From: Roseovarius sp. Pro17
GTDB lineage: Bacteria; Pseudomonadota; Alphaproteobacteria; Rhodobacterales; Rhodobacteraceae
NCBI RefSeq assembly: GCF_035599575.1
Contig: NZ_CP141179.1
Span: forward strand, 1,054,001-1,118,000
Length of the DNA: 64,000 nt
Direction: 5' to 3'
Part shown: positions 10,205 to 19,360 of the stretch, piece after piece
Layout: each line of letters begins with the position of its first letter
How positions within the stretch are numbered: the stretch's first letter is position 1
Program-made: the position numbers and the translations under genes
The notes under the pieces: generated by a model
What the model saw: the letters and a program-made list of their open reading frames with translations, nothing else
Told to the model about the DNA's origin: nothing
Databases searched by the model: none

Positions 10205-10399
10205 TCAGTAGTGCGGAGGCGGCTCATTCCCAAGCGTGACAGAGCCGCCTGCATCGCTCTCGCGTTCAGCTTCGCGGCGCATCAGCATCTCGACCCGGCG
10301 GGTCAGCACCGCAATTTCGGCGTCTTGCCGCGCGACAGTGTCCGACATGTCTTCGAGCGCGCGGATGAGGTGAGCGATCTGTTCTTCGAGGCGTTCCAT
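10205..10399 (-). CDS. slyX: SlyX family protein
   Basis: This is a small coiled-coil protein of 64 aa. It begins MERLEEQIAHLIRALEDMSD, continues with heptad-rich helix through about residue 45, and ends in PPHY, the short conserved tail typical of SlyX. Its biochemical role is unknown. A much longer in-frame reading extends upstream to 11035 but runs antisense to hisS and is not credible. I place the start at 10399, where AAGGA lies 4 bases upstream. It is convergent with dnaE and divergent from hisS. Confidence 0.82.
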   Translation of the reverse strand: MERLEEQIAHLIRALEDMSDTVARQDAEIAVLTRRVEMLMRREAERESDAGGSVTLGNEPPPHY

Positions 10400-10566
10400 G
10401 ATGTCCTTGTGGCGCGCGCCGGGCATTGCGTCAAGCGGGCGCGGCGGAGGGGTGGCCGAGCAGGAAACTTTGCCCAGGAAAAAGCCGCCCGCGAGGTGCC
10501 TGCCTTGCCGCCGTGCGGCGCTTGGGCTAGACCGCGCGGCAGATGCAACAGCCCCGGAGCCATCAA

Positions 10567-12051
10567 ATGGCCAAGCCGAAAAAGACCCCACGCCCCAAGG
10601 CGCAGACGCCCAAGGGGTTTCGCGATTACTTTGGCGTTGAAGTGGTCGAGCGTGCAGCCATGCTGGAGGCAATTGCGCGGGTGTATCATCACTACGGCTT
10701 TGATGCGCTGGACAGCTCTGCCGTCGAGACGGTCGAGGCGCTGGGCAAGTTTCTGCCCGATGTCGATCGCCCCAATGCAGGCGTGTTCGCGTGGCAAGAG
10801 GATGAGGGCGAGAAACCCGGCGATTGGCTGGCGCTGCGCTATGATCTGACGGCGCCGCTGGCGCGAGTTTATGCCCAGCACAAGGACGACCTGCCGATGC
10901 CTTATCGGCGGTATGCCATGGGGCCTGTCTGGCGCAACGAAAAGCCGGGCCCGGGCCGATTTCGTCAGTTTTATCAGTGTGATGCGGATACCGTCGGCGC
11001 GCCGTCTGTGGCTGCGGATGCTGAGATTTGCGCAATGCTGGCTGATTGTCTGGAGAAAGTGGGCATTGAGCGCGGCGATTACGTCGTTCGGGTGAACAAC
11101 CGCAAGGTTCTGAACGGCGTGCTGGAGGTCATGGGACTTAATGAGCAGACGCAGCGCGATGCGGTCCTGCGCACGATCGACAAGTTTGACAAGGTTGGCA
11201 GCGATGGTGTGCGGCAGCTGCTGGGCAAGGGGCGGCTGGATGCGTCGGGCGCCTACATTGACGGCGTGGACCTGAGCGATGCGCAGGCCGAGCCGGTCAT
11301 CGCGTTCCTGACGTCAAAAGGCGCGGATGCGGGCGAAACGCTGGCCAATCTGCGCGCCGCAGTCGAGGGATCGGCCATAGGCGCTGAGGGCGTGGACGAA
11401 TTGGAAGAGATCGCGGCGTTGGTCAGCGCGCAAGGCTACGGGCCGGACCGGATCGAGATCGATCCCAGCGTTGTGCGCGGCCTTGGTTACTATACCGGGC
11501 CGGTTTTCGAGGCCGAACTGACGTTCGACATTCTGGACGACAAAGGTGCCAAGCGTCAGTTCGGCAGTGTCGCGGGTGGCGGCCGGTATGACGATCTGGT
11601 CAAGCGGTTCACCGGGCAGTCCGTACCGGCCACCGGCGTCAGCATCGGGGTCGACCGCCTGCTGGCAGCGCTGCGAGCCAAGGGGCAGGCAGGCGGCGCG
11701 GCGCAGGGGCCAGTCGTGGTGACGGTCATGGACCGCGCGCGCATGGCTGACTATCAGTCTATGGTTGCAGAACTGCGGCAGGCGGGCATCCGCGCCGAGG
11801 TCTATCTGGGCAATCCCAAGAACTTTGGCAACCAGTTGAAATACGCTGATAAACGCGGCAGCCCGGTAGCGATCATCGAGGGCGCGGATGAGCAGGCCAG
11901 AGGCGTCATTCAGATCAAAGATTTAGTGCTGGGCGCACAAATCGCCACCAGCGCCACGCTGGAGGAATGGAAGGAACGGCCCAGCCAGTTCGAGGTGCCG
12001 CGCGATCAGATGCTCGCCAAGGTGCGCGAAATTCTGGACGGCGCGGACTGA
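10567..12051 (+). CDS. hisS: Histidine--tRNA ligase (alphaproteobacterial type)
   Basis: This class II aminoacyl-tRNA synthetase charges tRNA-His and is 494 aa long. Motif 2 ([23 protein letters not shown]), the histidine-specific [12 protein letters not shown] and motif 3 ([18 protein letters not shown]) are visible, followed by a C-terminal anticodon-binding domain. The N-terminal signature reads [10 protein letters not shown] and not the usual PRGTxD, which fits the divergent alphaproteobacterial enzyme class. The start at 10567 has GGAG upstream. It overlaps hisZ by one base (TGATG), so hisS-hisZ-hisG form one operon. Confidence 0.95.
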   Translation: MAKPKKTPRPKAQTPKGFRDYFGVEVVERAAMLEAIARVYHHYGFDALDSSAVETVEALGKFLPDVDRPNAGVFAWQEDEGEKPGDWLALRYDLTAPLARVYAQHKDDLPMPYRRYAMGPVWRNEKPGPGRFRQFYQCDADTVGAPSVAADAEICAMLADCLEKVGIERGDYVVRVNNRKVLNGVLEVMGLNEQTQRDAVLRTIDKFDKVGSDGVRQLLGKGRLDASGAYIDGVDLSDAQAEPVIAFLTSKGADAGETLANLRAAVEGSAIGAEGVDELEEIAALVSAQGYGPDRIEIDPSVVRGLGYYTGPVFEAELTFDILDDKGAKRQFGSVAGGGRYDDLVKRFTGQSVPATGVSIGVDRLLAALRAKGQAGGAAQGPVVVTVMDRARMADYQSMVAELRQAGIRAEVYLGNPKNFGNQLKYADKRGSPVAIIEGADEQARGVIQIKDLVLGAQIATSATLEEWKERPSQFEVPRDQMLAKVREILDGAD

Positions 12052-13154
12052 TGCCAGACCTCGGACCTGCGCCGTCGCGCGCGACCATCCGCGCCGAGGC
12101 TTCGCGTCTGCGCGCACTGTTTGAGGCGGCGGGTGCACAGGCTGTCGAGACGGCGATCCTGCAACCCGCCGACGTGCTGTTGGACCTCTACGGCGAAGAC
12201 ATTCGCGCCCGCGCCTATGTCACTTCCGACCCGCTGAAGGGCGAGCAGATGCTGCGCCCTGATTTCACCGTGCCGGTCGTGCAGATGCATATGGAAAGCG
12301 GGGCCGAGCCTGCCCGCTATACCTATTCCGGCGAGGTTTTTCGCCGCCAAGAGGACGATTCGCGCCGGGCCAGTGAATACATGCAGGTGGGATATGAAAT
12401 CATGGGCGGCGCTGCCCCTGCCGACGCAGATGCCGAGGTCTTTGCGCTGATACAGGGTATCCTCGCGCCGCTGGGCCTGCGGGCGGCGACGGGCGATATT
12501 GGCATCCTGATGGCGGCAGTCGACGGGCTGCGCACGAGCGAGGCGCGCAAGGCCGCGCTGCGCCGTCATATCTGGCGCCCGCGCCGCTTTCGCGCGCTGA
12601 TCGACAGATTCTCGGGCCGCGCACCCGTGCCGCCCAGCCGCGTCGCGCTGTTGGAGGCAACTGATCCGATTGCAGATGCCGGGCCGCTGATCGGCCTGCG
12701 CAGCGCGGCCGAAATCGAGGCGCGTATAGATGCGCTGCGCGCGGATGCTGAGGCCGCGCCAATCGCCGAGGGCGAAGTGGACCTGCTGGGGGCCGTGCTG
12801 AACGTGCGTGAAACATGCCCCTACGCGCTGGAGCGTCTGCGCGATATCGCGGTGGACATGCCCGCCATCAACGCTGCGGTCGCCGCGCTATCGGCGCGGC
12901 TGGATGCGCTGGACGCGCGCGGCGTCGATGTCTCGGCGCTGCCGTTTGAGGCGTCTTATGGCCGTGCGCAGATGGAATATTATGACGGATTCGTATTCGG
13001 CTTTACCAGCGACGCGCATCCTGATTTGCCAACCGTCGCTTCGGGTGGGCGCTATGATGCGCTGACGCGGCGATTGGGGGGCGGGCGCGAAATCCCTGCT
13101 GTTGGAGGGGTGATCCGGCCCGGTCTGGTGGCGTGGCTGGGAGGTATGACATGA
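12051..13154 (+). CDS. hisZ: ATP phosphoribosyltransferase regulatory subunit
   Basis: HisZ is a HisRS paralogue without tRNA-charging activity that forms a complex with short-form HisG and makes it responsive to histidine. The 367-aa product has a class II synthetase-like core (YTYSGEVFRRQ, a motif 2 relative; ASGGRYDALTRRLGG, a motif 3 relative) but lacks the anticodon-binding domain of the preceding HisRS. It starts inside the hisS stop codon and ends in an ATGA overlap with hisG, consistent with equimolar production. The longer reading from 11967 lies inside hisS and is rejected. Confidence 0.93.
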   Translation: MPDLGPAPSRATIRAEASRLRALFEAAGAQAVETAILQPADVLLDLYGEDIRARAYVTSDPLKGEQMLRPDFTVPVVQMHMESGAEPARYTYSGEVFRRQEDDSRRASEYMQVGYEIMGGAAPADADAEVFALIQGILAPLGLRAATGDIGILMAAVDGLRTSEARKAALRRHIWRPRRFRALIDRFSGRAPVPPSRVALLEATDPIADAGPLIGLRSAAEIEARIDALRADAEAAPIAEGEVDLLGAVLNVRETCPYALERLRDIAVDMPAINAAVAALSARLDALDARGVDVSALPFEASYGRAQMEYYDGFVFGFTSDAHPDLPTVASGGRYDALTRRLGGGREIPAVGGVIRPGLVAWLGGMT

Positions 13155-13846
13155 GCGTGCGTCTGGGTGTGCCGTCCAAGGGACGGCTGATGGAAAAGAC
13201 CTTTGACTGGTTCGGTGCGCGGGGCGTGACGCTGGGTCGCACCGGGTCCGAGCGTGAATACGCGGGCGTCGTCGAGGGCGCGGGCGATGTCGAACTGGTC
13301 CTGCTGTCGGCGGGCGAAATCCCGCGCGAACTGGCGGCCGGGCGCATCCATCTGGGCGTTACCGGCACCGATCTGGTGCGCGAGAACCTCGCCGGATGGG
13401 AGAACTGCGTTGAAGAGTTGGCCGAGCTGGGATTCGGCCATGCCGATCTGGTGCTGGCCGTGCCGCATGCCTGGGTCGATGTCGGCACGCTGGACGATCT
13501 GGACGCTGTTGCGTCGGCCTTTCGCGAGGTACATGGGCACCGGTTGCGCATCGCCACCAAATATCACCGATTGGTACGTGATTTTCTGCGCGAGCATGGC
13601 GTCGCCGACTACCGACTGGTCGATAGTCAGGGCGCGACCGAGGGCACGGTTAAGAATGAGACTGCCGAAGCCATCGCTGACATTACCTCGACCGGGGACA
13701 CGTTGCGCGCGAACCATCTGAAATTGCTGGATGATGGGTTGATCCTGCGCAGTCAGGCAACCCTGCTGCGTGCCCGCCGCGCTGGGATGAGCGACGCCGA
13801 GCGCACGACCATGGCCGCATTGGTGGCCAAGCTGGGCGTCGACTAA
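13151..13846 (+). CDS. hisG: ATP phosphoribosyltransferase, short form
   Basis: HisG catalyses the first step of histidine biosynthesis (ATP + PRPP to phosphoribosyl-ATP). The product has 231 aa and lacks the C-terminal regulatory domain of the long (about 300 aa) form, which explains the partner HisZ encoded just upstream. The conserved VPSKGRLMEKT start and the PRPP-binding region (VDSQGATEGTVKNETAEAI) are present. The start overlaps the hisZ stop as ATGA; an upstream in-frame ATG at 13133 lies within hisZ and is less likely. Confidence 0.95.
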   Translation: MSVRLGVPSKGRLMEKTFDWFGARGVTLGRTGSEREYAGVVEGAGDVELVLLSAGEIPRELAAGRIHLGVTGTDLVRENLAGWENCVEELAELGFGHADLVLAVPHAWVDVGTLDDLDAVASAFREVHGHRLRIATKYHRLVRDFLREHGVADYRLVDSQGATEGTVKNETAEAIADITSTGDTLRANHLKLLDDGLILRSQATLLRARRAGMSDAERTTMAALVAKLGVD

Positions 13847-13880
13847 ACGCCGAGCGGAATGCACTACTACCCTGCAAACG

Positions 13881-13909
13881 AAAACGCGCAGCCCGATGGG
13901 GGCGGCGCG
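13881..13909 (-). terminator. Terminator of the first beta-barrel gene
   Basis: An inverted repeat (13885-13894 with 13900-13909, one internal mismatch) is followed on the minus strand by TTTT and further T-rich sequence. It lies about 45 bp beyond the stop of the 13954-14544 gene and may also stop read-through from hisG. A near-identical copy follows the second barrel gene. Confidence 0.7.
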
Positions 13910-13953
13910 TTGTATTGTTAAGGGTGTCGGGCGAAAATGACCCGACTGTCCGA

Positions 13954-14544
13954 CTAGAAGCGGAACGTTGCGCGGGCCTGCGCTGTGGTTGCGTCCACTT
14001 CAAAACCGCCCGGGACGCCGGAATTGAAGCCGTCGAACTCGTGGTACAGGACTTCGCCACCTAGCGAGATGTTCCGAGTGATCAGATGCTCGTAGCCGGC
14101 GCCGACAAAGTAACCGTCTTCGTCGCTGATCACGTTGGTGTCGGCATTGGCATAACCAGTGGTTGCATATAGCAGACCGTTGCCGAACTTGTAGCCGCCG
14201 CGCAGTTTGGCGCGCCAGATGCTTTCAACGTCCACGGCAGGGGCCAGCGCGATATCAGCCCAGTCGTAGTCAAAGCCAGCACCGATAACCCAGTCGCCCA
14301 GATCGTAGTCATAGCCAGCGGTCAGACCGCCGATGAGGTCTTCACCGTCAATATCAGGCAGGTTGGTGTCTAGGAGAGCGTAGCCCAGTTGGCCGCCAGC
14401 GTAGAAGCCGGTCCAGTTCGGCGACGAGAAACCGGGTGCGGGTGCCGGTGCAATCACGGGCGCTATCGGTGCGGGCTCAATGTTGCCAGCGAATGCTGTG
14501 TTAGCCATCAATGCAGATACTGCTGCGGAGAGGAGGTATTTCAT
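13954..14544 (-). CDS. Small outer-membrane beta-barrel protein (copy 1)
   Basis: This is an outer-membrane protein of 196 aa. A signal peptide covers about residues 1-19 (ends AFA), then a proline/alanine-rich linker, then WTGFYAGGQLGYA, the opening strand typical of Omp25/OmpA-like eight-stranded barrels. Alternating hydrophobic strands run to the C-terminal ATFRF, and a terminal phenylalanine is the usual recognition signal for barrel assembly. It is a tandem duplicate of 14830-15414. Its function is unknown; it could be a structural or adhesin-like protein. A CtrA-type box lies about 77 bp upstream of the ATG. Confidence 0.88.
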   Translation of the reverse strand: MKYLLSAAVSALMANTAFAGNIEPAPIAPVIAPAPAPGFSSPNWTGFYAGGQLGYALLDTNLPDIDGEDLIGGLTAGYDYDLGDWVIGAGFDYDWADIALAPAVDVESIWRAKLRGGYKFGNGLLYATTGYANADTNVISDEDGYFVGAGYEHLITRNISLGGEVLYHEFDGFNSGVPGGFEVDATTAQARATFRF

Positions 14545-14620
14545 CGAATGATCCTTTTAGCTTCGTTTGCGCCGACCGCGTCGATGACTATCGCCGTACA
14601 CTCGCCTTATAAGCCCATGA

Positions 14621-14635
14621 TTAAGATTGTCTTAA
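14621..14635 (-). promoter_or_regulatory. Putative CtrA box upstream of barrel copy 1
   Basis: The sequence TTAAGATTGTCTTAA matches TTAA-N7-TTAA exactly, the core binding motif of the alphaproteobacterial cell-cycle regulator CtrA, and is also a 6-bp inverted repeat with a 3-base spacer. It lies in the promoter region of the minus-strand barrel gene. The short motif can arise by chance, so only the match and position are direct evidence. Confidence 0.5.
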
Positions 14636-14756
14636 GGCATGCAACAATCCTGTCGAGCGGTTGGTTTCAGGAAAGGGTGATCTTTCTCAACGATAAACTG
14701 CCCAGTTTAGCTATCATAGATTGAGTCGCGGCAGGGAGCTTTTCATCATGCAAACG

Positions 14757-14786
14757 AAAAACGCGCGGCCCGATGGGGGCCGCGCG
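14757..14786 (-). terminator. Terminator of the second beta-barrel gene
   Basis: A perfect 10-bp GC stem (14762-14771 and 14777-14786) with a 5-base loop is followed on the minus strand by TTTT (14757-14761). It lies about 45 bp beyond the stop of the 14830-15414 gene, at the same relative place as the terminator of copy 1, so it was duplicated together with the gene. Confidence 0.85.
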
Positions 14787-14829
14787 CTGTATTCGGTAGT
14801 TGTCGGGCCAAAATGGCCCGACTGTCCGA

Positions 14830-15414
14830 TTAGAAGCGGAACGTTGCGCGAACCTGCGCTGTAGTCGCGTCGGCGTCCAGGCCAGGAACGTTGAAGCTGT
14901 CGAACTCGTGGTACAGAATTTCGCCACCGACGGAGATGTTCTGTGTAACCAGGTGCTCGTAACCACCACCAACAAAGTAACCGTCCGAGTCACCGATTGT
15001 GGAGACGTCGGCGCTTGCATAGCCTGCGGTTGCGTAGAGCAGACCGTTGCCCAGCTTGTAGCCGCCGCGCAGTTTGGCGCGCCAGATGCTGTCAACGTCG
15101 ACAGCGGGGGCCAGCGACACGTCAGTCCAGTCGTAGTCGAGGCCGGCACCGATAACCCAGTTGCCCAGATCGTAGTCGTAACCAGCAACCAGACCACCGA
15201 TGAGGCCGTCACCGTCTACGCCAGCGGCGTTGGTGTCGACGTCAGCGTAACCCAGCTGGCCACCAGCGTAGAAGCCGGTCCAGTTGGGGGACGAGAAGAC
15301 CGGCGCAGGTGCCGGTGCAATCACGGGCTCCATCGGTGCGGGCTCGATGTTGCCAGCGAATGCTGTGCCTGCCAACAGTGCGGATGCTGCGGCTGCGGAG
15401 AGAAGATATTTCAT
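14830..15414 (-). CDS. Small outer-membrane beta-barrel protein (copy 2)
   Basis: This outer-membrane barrel protein of 194 aa is closely similar to the 13954-14544 product over its whole length. It shares the signal peptide, the NIEPAPM/APAPVFSSPNWTGFYAGGQLGYA segment and the same C-terminal phenylalanine strand (ATFRF). Differences concentrate in loop regions, as expected for surface-exposed loops. It has its own upstream region and terminator, so the two copies are separate transcription units. The CtrA-type box of copy 1 is degenerate here (15483-15497). Function unknown. Confidence 0.88.
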   Translation of the reverse strand: MKYLLSAAAASALLAGTAFAGNIEPAPMEPVIAPAPAPVFSSPNWTGFYAGGQLGYADVDTNAAGVDGDGLIGGLVAGYDYDLGNWVIGAGLDYDWTDVSLAPAVDVDSIWRAKLRGGYKLGNGLLYATAGYASADVSTIGDSDGYFVGGGYEHLVTQNISVGGEILYHEFDSFNVPGLDADATTAQVRATFRF

Positions 15415-15717
15415 AGTAGTAATCCTTTCAGTTTCGATCGCGCCGACGACTATCGCCAGACACGCGCCTCATGAACCCCTATTTAGGATTGGGTTACGGG
15501 ATGCAACAATCCTGTTGAGAGGTCCTTTTCAAGAAAATGTGATTTCTATAGGCGATAACTTGCCCAATTTTTCCCCCGTAGATTGAGTCGCGGTAAAATT
15601 GAATAATTTACCCAATGAAAACAACGTGTTTCGCGCTGGCCTTTGCGGGCAGCTATGCGCCTGAGGTCGCTCAAAATAGGGTAATATGGTGCCAGCAGGA
15701 CGTCGCCAGTGTTGCTT

Positions 15718-16152
15718 TTATAGCACTCCGATGTCCGCAAGCGCGGCGCTCAGAGAGGGTGGCAATGCGTCCTCGCCACTGCGTGATTCAACCAGATCAG
15801 GCGGCGCTTCGCTGCCCGGCAGATAGCGCCACCCTTGAAAGGGCCGTTTTTGCACGGTGCCGGTGCGCACAACCTGAGAATCAAGCACAATGGCGCAGCG
15901 CCGGATGCCGTCGGCTCCGATCACTTCGTCAAGGCGCAGGATTCGCTGGCGGCATTGCAGCACGCCCTGAATCACCCAGTAGATTGAGCCACCATCCAGC
16001 AGCTCGGCCTCGCGACGGGGCCACATGCGCGTAACATGGCGTGGGATGCCGTCGTCACCCTGCGCGCGGCGCGTGGTCTGCCACGCCGTCAGACTGGCAA
16101 CGTTGTCGGTGCCGACGCTCAGCTTTATCAGGTTCAGGGGGGCGGGTGTCAT
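15718..16152 (-). CDS. DUF1489 family protein
   Basis: This conserved protein of unknown function, about 144 aa, is widespread in alphaproteobacteria. Family hallmarks are visible: NLIKLSVG near the start, PRHVTRMWPRR, a DGGSIYWVIQG block, a run of basic residues CRQRILRLDEV, GIRRCAIVLD and PFQGWRYL. An in-frame reading continues upstream to 16935 but runs antisense to nrdJ, so I start at ATG 16152; nearby upstream ATGs (for example the one that begins MTIIPTP) remain possible because no clear ribosome-binding site was seen. It is divergent from nrdJ. Confidence 0.85.
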   Translation of the reverse strand: MTPAPLNLIKLSVGTDNVASLTAWQTTRRAQGDDGIPRHVTRMWPRREAELLDGGSIYWVIQGVLQCRQRILRLDEVIGADGIRRCAIVLDSQVVRTGTVQKRPFQGWRYLPGSEAPPDLVESRSGEDALPPSLSAALADIGVL

Positions 16153-16422
16153 GGAGATCAGTTTATGCCGCTGCGCGACGAGTTCAATGGCCGGTGTGGG
16201 GATTATTGTCATACCGGGCAGCCGAATCGGCATGCGGTCTGCCTGCTCCGCTGTTGCGGGATGGATGTTTTGCCCAAAGAAATCAGCCGTTAGCGTGCGC
16301 GTCGGTTGCCGCCGGGGCAGGGGGCGCGGGCTTGTCGTCCATCGTTGACCGGACGGCGGCACAGGCCTATTGTTGCGACCCGCGCCATTCCTATTCATCC
16401 CGATCTGCCGGAGTTCATCGCC

Positions 16423-18687
16423 ATGAGCCGTTTCGCTGCCCCTATTTCCGAACAGATATGGAATATGAAGTATCGCTTTACCCCCGCTGAGGGCGCAGGC
16501 GACGATTCTGTCGAAGATAGCTGGCGCCGGGTGGCGCGCGCGCTGGCCGCAGTCGAAGACAAGCCCGCCGAGTGGGAAGAGAAATTCTACGGAGCGCTTG
16601 AGGATTTCAAATTCCTGCCCGCAGGCAGAATCGCGGCAGGGGCCGGGACGGGGCGCAAGGTGACGCTGTTCAACTGCTTTGTCATGGGGACCATCCCTGA
16701 CGACATGGGCGGCATTTTCGACGCGCTGCGCGAGGCGGCGCTGACCATGCAGCAGGGCGGCGGCATCGGCTATGATTTTTCGACCATTCGCCCGAAAGGC
16801 GCGGTGGTTAAGGGTGTAGGCGCGGATGCCAGCGGGCCGCTGAGCTTCATGGATGTGTGGGACGCGATGTGCCGCACTATAATGAGCGCTGGCAGTCGCC
16901 GGGGCGCTATGATGGCGACCATGCGCTGCGATCACCCTGATATCGAGGATTTCATCGCCGCCAAGAGTGATTCCGCCCGCCTGCGCATGTTCAACCTAAG
17001 CGTTCTGATAACCGATCCCTTTATGGCGGCCATTGAGGCGGACGGCCCTTGGGATCTGGTCTTTGGCGACAAGGTCTATCGCACAATGCAGGCGCGCGAT
17101 CTGTGGAACCGGATCATGCAGGCGACCTATGATTATGCCGAGCCGGGCGTGATTTTTATCGACCGGATCAATCAGGCCAACAACCTCGCCTATTGCGAGA
17201 CCATCTCGGCCACCAACCCCTGCGGCGAGCAGCCGCTACCGCCCTATGGCGCGTGCCTGCTGGGCAGCATCAACTTGGCTAGGCTGGTCAGCGATCCCTT
17301 TGGCAAGGCTGCGGCATTGGACGAGGACGCGTTGACCGATCTGGTCGCCGTCGCCGTGCGCATGATGGACAATGTCGTGGATACCAGCCAGTTCCCGCTA
17401 GAGGCGCAGGCCGCCGAGGCCGAAGACAAGCGGCGGATCGGTCTGGGCGTCACCGGATTGGCCGATGCGCTGTTGATGGTTGGCCAGCGCTATGGCTCGG
17501 ACAAGGCGGCAGCGCAGACAGAGGCGTGGCTGAAGGCGATTGCGCGCGCCGCCTATCTGGCTTCCGTCGATTTGGCCCGCGAAAAGGGTGCCTTTGCGTT
17601 ATTCGACAAGGACGCATACCTCGCCAGCGGCACGATGCTGGGCATGGATCAAGACGTGCGCGAGGCGGTAGCCAAGCATGGCATCCGCAACGCCCTGCTG
17701 ACCTCGATCGCGCCGACCGGAACCATCAGCCTCTATGCCGGTAATGTCAGCAGCGGGATCGAGCCGGTGTTCGCCTATAGCTACACCCGCAAGGTGCTGC
17801 AAAAGGACGGCAGCCGCACCGAAGAGGAGGTCATCGATTTCGCCGTCCAGATGTGGCGCGACCGCTTTGGCGATACTGAGCTGCCCGATCATTTCGTCAA
17901 CGCCCAGACGCTGGCCCCCTCAGATCACGTCCGCATGCAGGCGGCGGCGCAAAAATGGGTGGATAGCAGCATATCCAAGACGATCAACTGCCCCGAGGAT
18001 ATCAGCTTTGAGGCGTTCAAGGACGTCTATATGCAAGCGTGGAACAGCGGTTGCAAAGGCTGCACCACCTATCGACCCAATGATGTGACCGGGTCGGTCC
18101 TGAGCGTTAGCGAGACCGCCAATGTCGCGCCGCAACAGATCAGCAGCGATGGCGCCGAAGTCGTCTATATGTCCGAGCCGCTGGACCGCCCTACCGAATT
18201 GGAGGGCATGACCTACAAACTAAAATGGCCCGATAGTAGCCACGCGATTTACATCACCGTCAACGACGTGGTGTTGGGCGGGCGGCGTCGCCCCTTCGAG
18301 GTATTTATCAACTCCAAAAACATGGAGCATTTCGCCTGGACAGTCGCCCTGACACGTATGATCAGCGCAGTGTTCCGGCGCGGCGGCGATGTGTCATTCG
18401 TCGTTGAAGAACTCAAAGCCGTGTTCGACCCGCGCGGTGGCGCGTGGATGGGGGGTAAATACGTGCCATCCATTCTGGCGGCCATCGGAGGGATCCTGGA
18501 GCAGCATATGGTGCAAACGGGTTTCCTAGCCGGCGAGGGCCTAGGCCTGAAATCTGACCCAACAGCGCAGGTGGTGAACTTAAGCGGCGGCCGAGCACCC
18601 GCATGTCCGAGTTGCGGTGACTTCGCAATGCGGATGGTTGAAGGATGCATGACCTGCGCCAGCTGTGGCCATTCCAAGTGTCAGTAG
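16423..18687 (+). CDS. nrdJ: Adenosylcobalamin-dependent (class II) ribonucleotide reductase
   Basis: This enzyme reduces ribonucleotides to deoxyribonucleotides using coenzyme B12, without need for oxygen. The 754-aa product has the active-site segment NPCGEQPLPPYGACLLGSIN (cysteine and glutamate radical chemistry residues), the early redox cysteine in FNCFVMG, PTGTISLYAGNVSSGIEP, and a C-terminal cysteine-rich tail (CPSCGD, CASCGHSKC) that would bind zinc or relay electrons from thioredoxin. GGAG upstream supports start 16423. No cobalamin riboswitch was recognised in the 270 bp upstream. A strong terminator follows. Confidence 0.93.
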   Translation: MSRFAAPISEQIWNMKYRFTPAEGAGDDSVEDSWRRVARALAAVEDKPAEWEEKFYGALEDFKFLPAGRIAAGAGTGRKVTLFNCFVMGTIPDDMGGIFDALREAALTMQQGGGIGYDFSTIRPKGAVVKGVGADASGPLSFMDVWDAMCRTIMSAGSRRGAMMATMRCDHPDIEDFIAAKSDSARLRMFNLSVLITDPFMAAIEADGPWDLVFGDKVYRTMQARDLWNRIMQATYDYAEPGVIFIDRINQANNLAYCETISATNPCGEQPLPPYGACLLGSINLARLVSDPFGKAAALDEDALTDLVAVAVRMMDNVVDTSQFPLEAQAAEAEDKRRIGLGVTGLADALLMVGQRYGSDKAAAQTEAWLKAIARAAYLASVDLAREKGAFALFDKDAYLASGTMLGMDQDVREAVAKHGIRNALLTSIAPTGTISLYAGNVSSGIEPVFAYSYTRKVLQKDGSRTEEEVIDFAVQMWRDRFGDTELPDHFVNAQTLAPSDHVRMQAAAQKWVDSSISKTINCPEDISFEAFKDVYMQAWNSGCKGCTTYRPNDVTGSVLSVSETANVAPQQISSDGAEVVYMSEPLDRPTELEGMTYKLKWPDSSHAIYITVNDVVLGGRRRPFEVFINSKNMEHFAWTVALTRMISAVFRRGGDVSFVVEELKAVFDPRGGAWMGGKYVPSILAAIGGILEQHMVQTGFLAGEGLGLKSDPTAQVVNLSGGRAPACPSCGDFAMRMVEGCMTCASCGHSKCQ

Positions 18688-18730
18688 CCATAGCAACCGT
18701 CCAGTTTTAGCTGAGTGACAAAAACTTTCA

Positions 18731-18770
18731 AAATGCCGCCAGGCCTCCGGCTTGGCGGCATTTTTCTTTT
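18731..18770 (+). terminator. Rho-independent terminator after nrdJ
   Basis: The 10-bp stem AAATGCCGCC/GGCGGCATTT encloses a 12-base loop that itself contains a short GCC/GGC pairing. It is followed by TTTTTCTTTTTG. It starts 43 bp after the nrdJ stop. Confidence 0.88.
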
Positions 18771-19014
18771 TGTCAGTCAAGATGGGGCGTGGTCGCCATA
18801 AGCACAAATGGCAGCTTTGCCCATACAACCAAGAGTCCAAAGGGCATCACGTCAGAACATTCCCGTTTCATTTCAATTTCTTGTAATGGCCTGAGAATGC
18901 GATTTCGCCCATCGAAAGATCGTGTAACCTGCTGATCACGCTCATGGCTGCTTCGGCCTGGTCACCTGTGCGTCAGAGCCCGATAAACTCATATCAACCT
19001 CGGAAGGTACCGAC
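18771..19014 (+). other. Intergenic region, promoter side of the hibernation factor gene
   Basis: No gene was found between the nrdJ terminator and the hibernation factor gene. The last bases carry GGAAGG 7 bases before the ATG at 19015. I cannot assign a specific promoter. Confidence 0.4.
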
Positions 19015-19329
19015 ATGCAATTTCAACTCAACACCGACGCAAACATTCAGGGCGATGATCGCTTGGCCGAGGTCGCCGAGAATGTAGTCGTTTCTTCGCT
19101 GGGACATCTTACAAGCCGCCTGACGCGGGTTGAGGTGCATCTGGCGGATGTGAACGCTGCCAAAGGTGGGGCCGATGACATTCATTGCACAGTTGAGGCG
19201 CGTCCCGAGGGCATGCAGCCACAAACCGTAACCCATTCCGACGCGAATATTGAGGCCGCCCTACGCGGTGGTGCCAAGAAAATCCGTGCTCTCTTGGACA
19301 GCGAGTTCGGTAAGCTTTCAAGGCGTTGA
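19015..19329 (+). CDS. Ribosome hibernation promoting factor (HPF/RaiA) family protein
   Basis: This is a short S30AE-domain protein of 104 aa that is expected to bind the 30S decoding site and silence ribosomes under stress. The pattern starts with a beta strand (MQFQLNTDANI), then a helix ending in LGHLTSRLTRVEVHLADVN, the conserved edge of the S30AE fold, and a second helix rich in lysine and arginine (GGAKKIRALLD). It lacks the C-terminal dimerisation domain of long HPF, so it resembles the short form. It precedes the SLC13-type transporter by 31 bp and could be cotranscribed. Confidence 0.8.
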   Translation: MQFQLNTDANIQGDDRLAEVAENVVVSSLGHLTSRLTRVEVHLADVNAAKGGADDIHCTVEARPEGMQPQTVTHSDANIEAALRGGAKKIRALLDSEFGKLSRR

Positions 19330-19360
19330 GGCACGCAACTGACCCTTACAGGCCGATTTC

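Larger units (their letters stand above)
13875..15600. repeat. Tandem duplication of a barrel gene with promoter and terminator
   Basis: Two units of about 860 bp follow head to tail. Each holds a terminator beginning CAAACGAAAA, the coding region, and an upstream region with shared blocks (ATGCAACAATCCTGT and TAGATTGAGTCGCGG, near 14638/14723 and 15500/15581). The repeat therefore includes the control regions and not only the coding sequence. Confidence 0.8.

Noticed and set aside
10400..11035. N-terminal extension of the SlyX frame
   Set aside because: It runs antisense to hisS and has low-complexity arginine/proline-rich sequence; only the 64-residue end resembles SlyX.
16153..16422. Possible cobalamin riboswitch upstream of nrdJ
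   Set aside because: I found no B12-box-like sequence or the expected long paired structure.
16153..16935. N-terminal extension of the DUF1489 frame
   Set aside because: It runs antisense to nrdJ and does not match the family; only the last 144 codons do.
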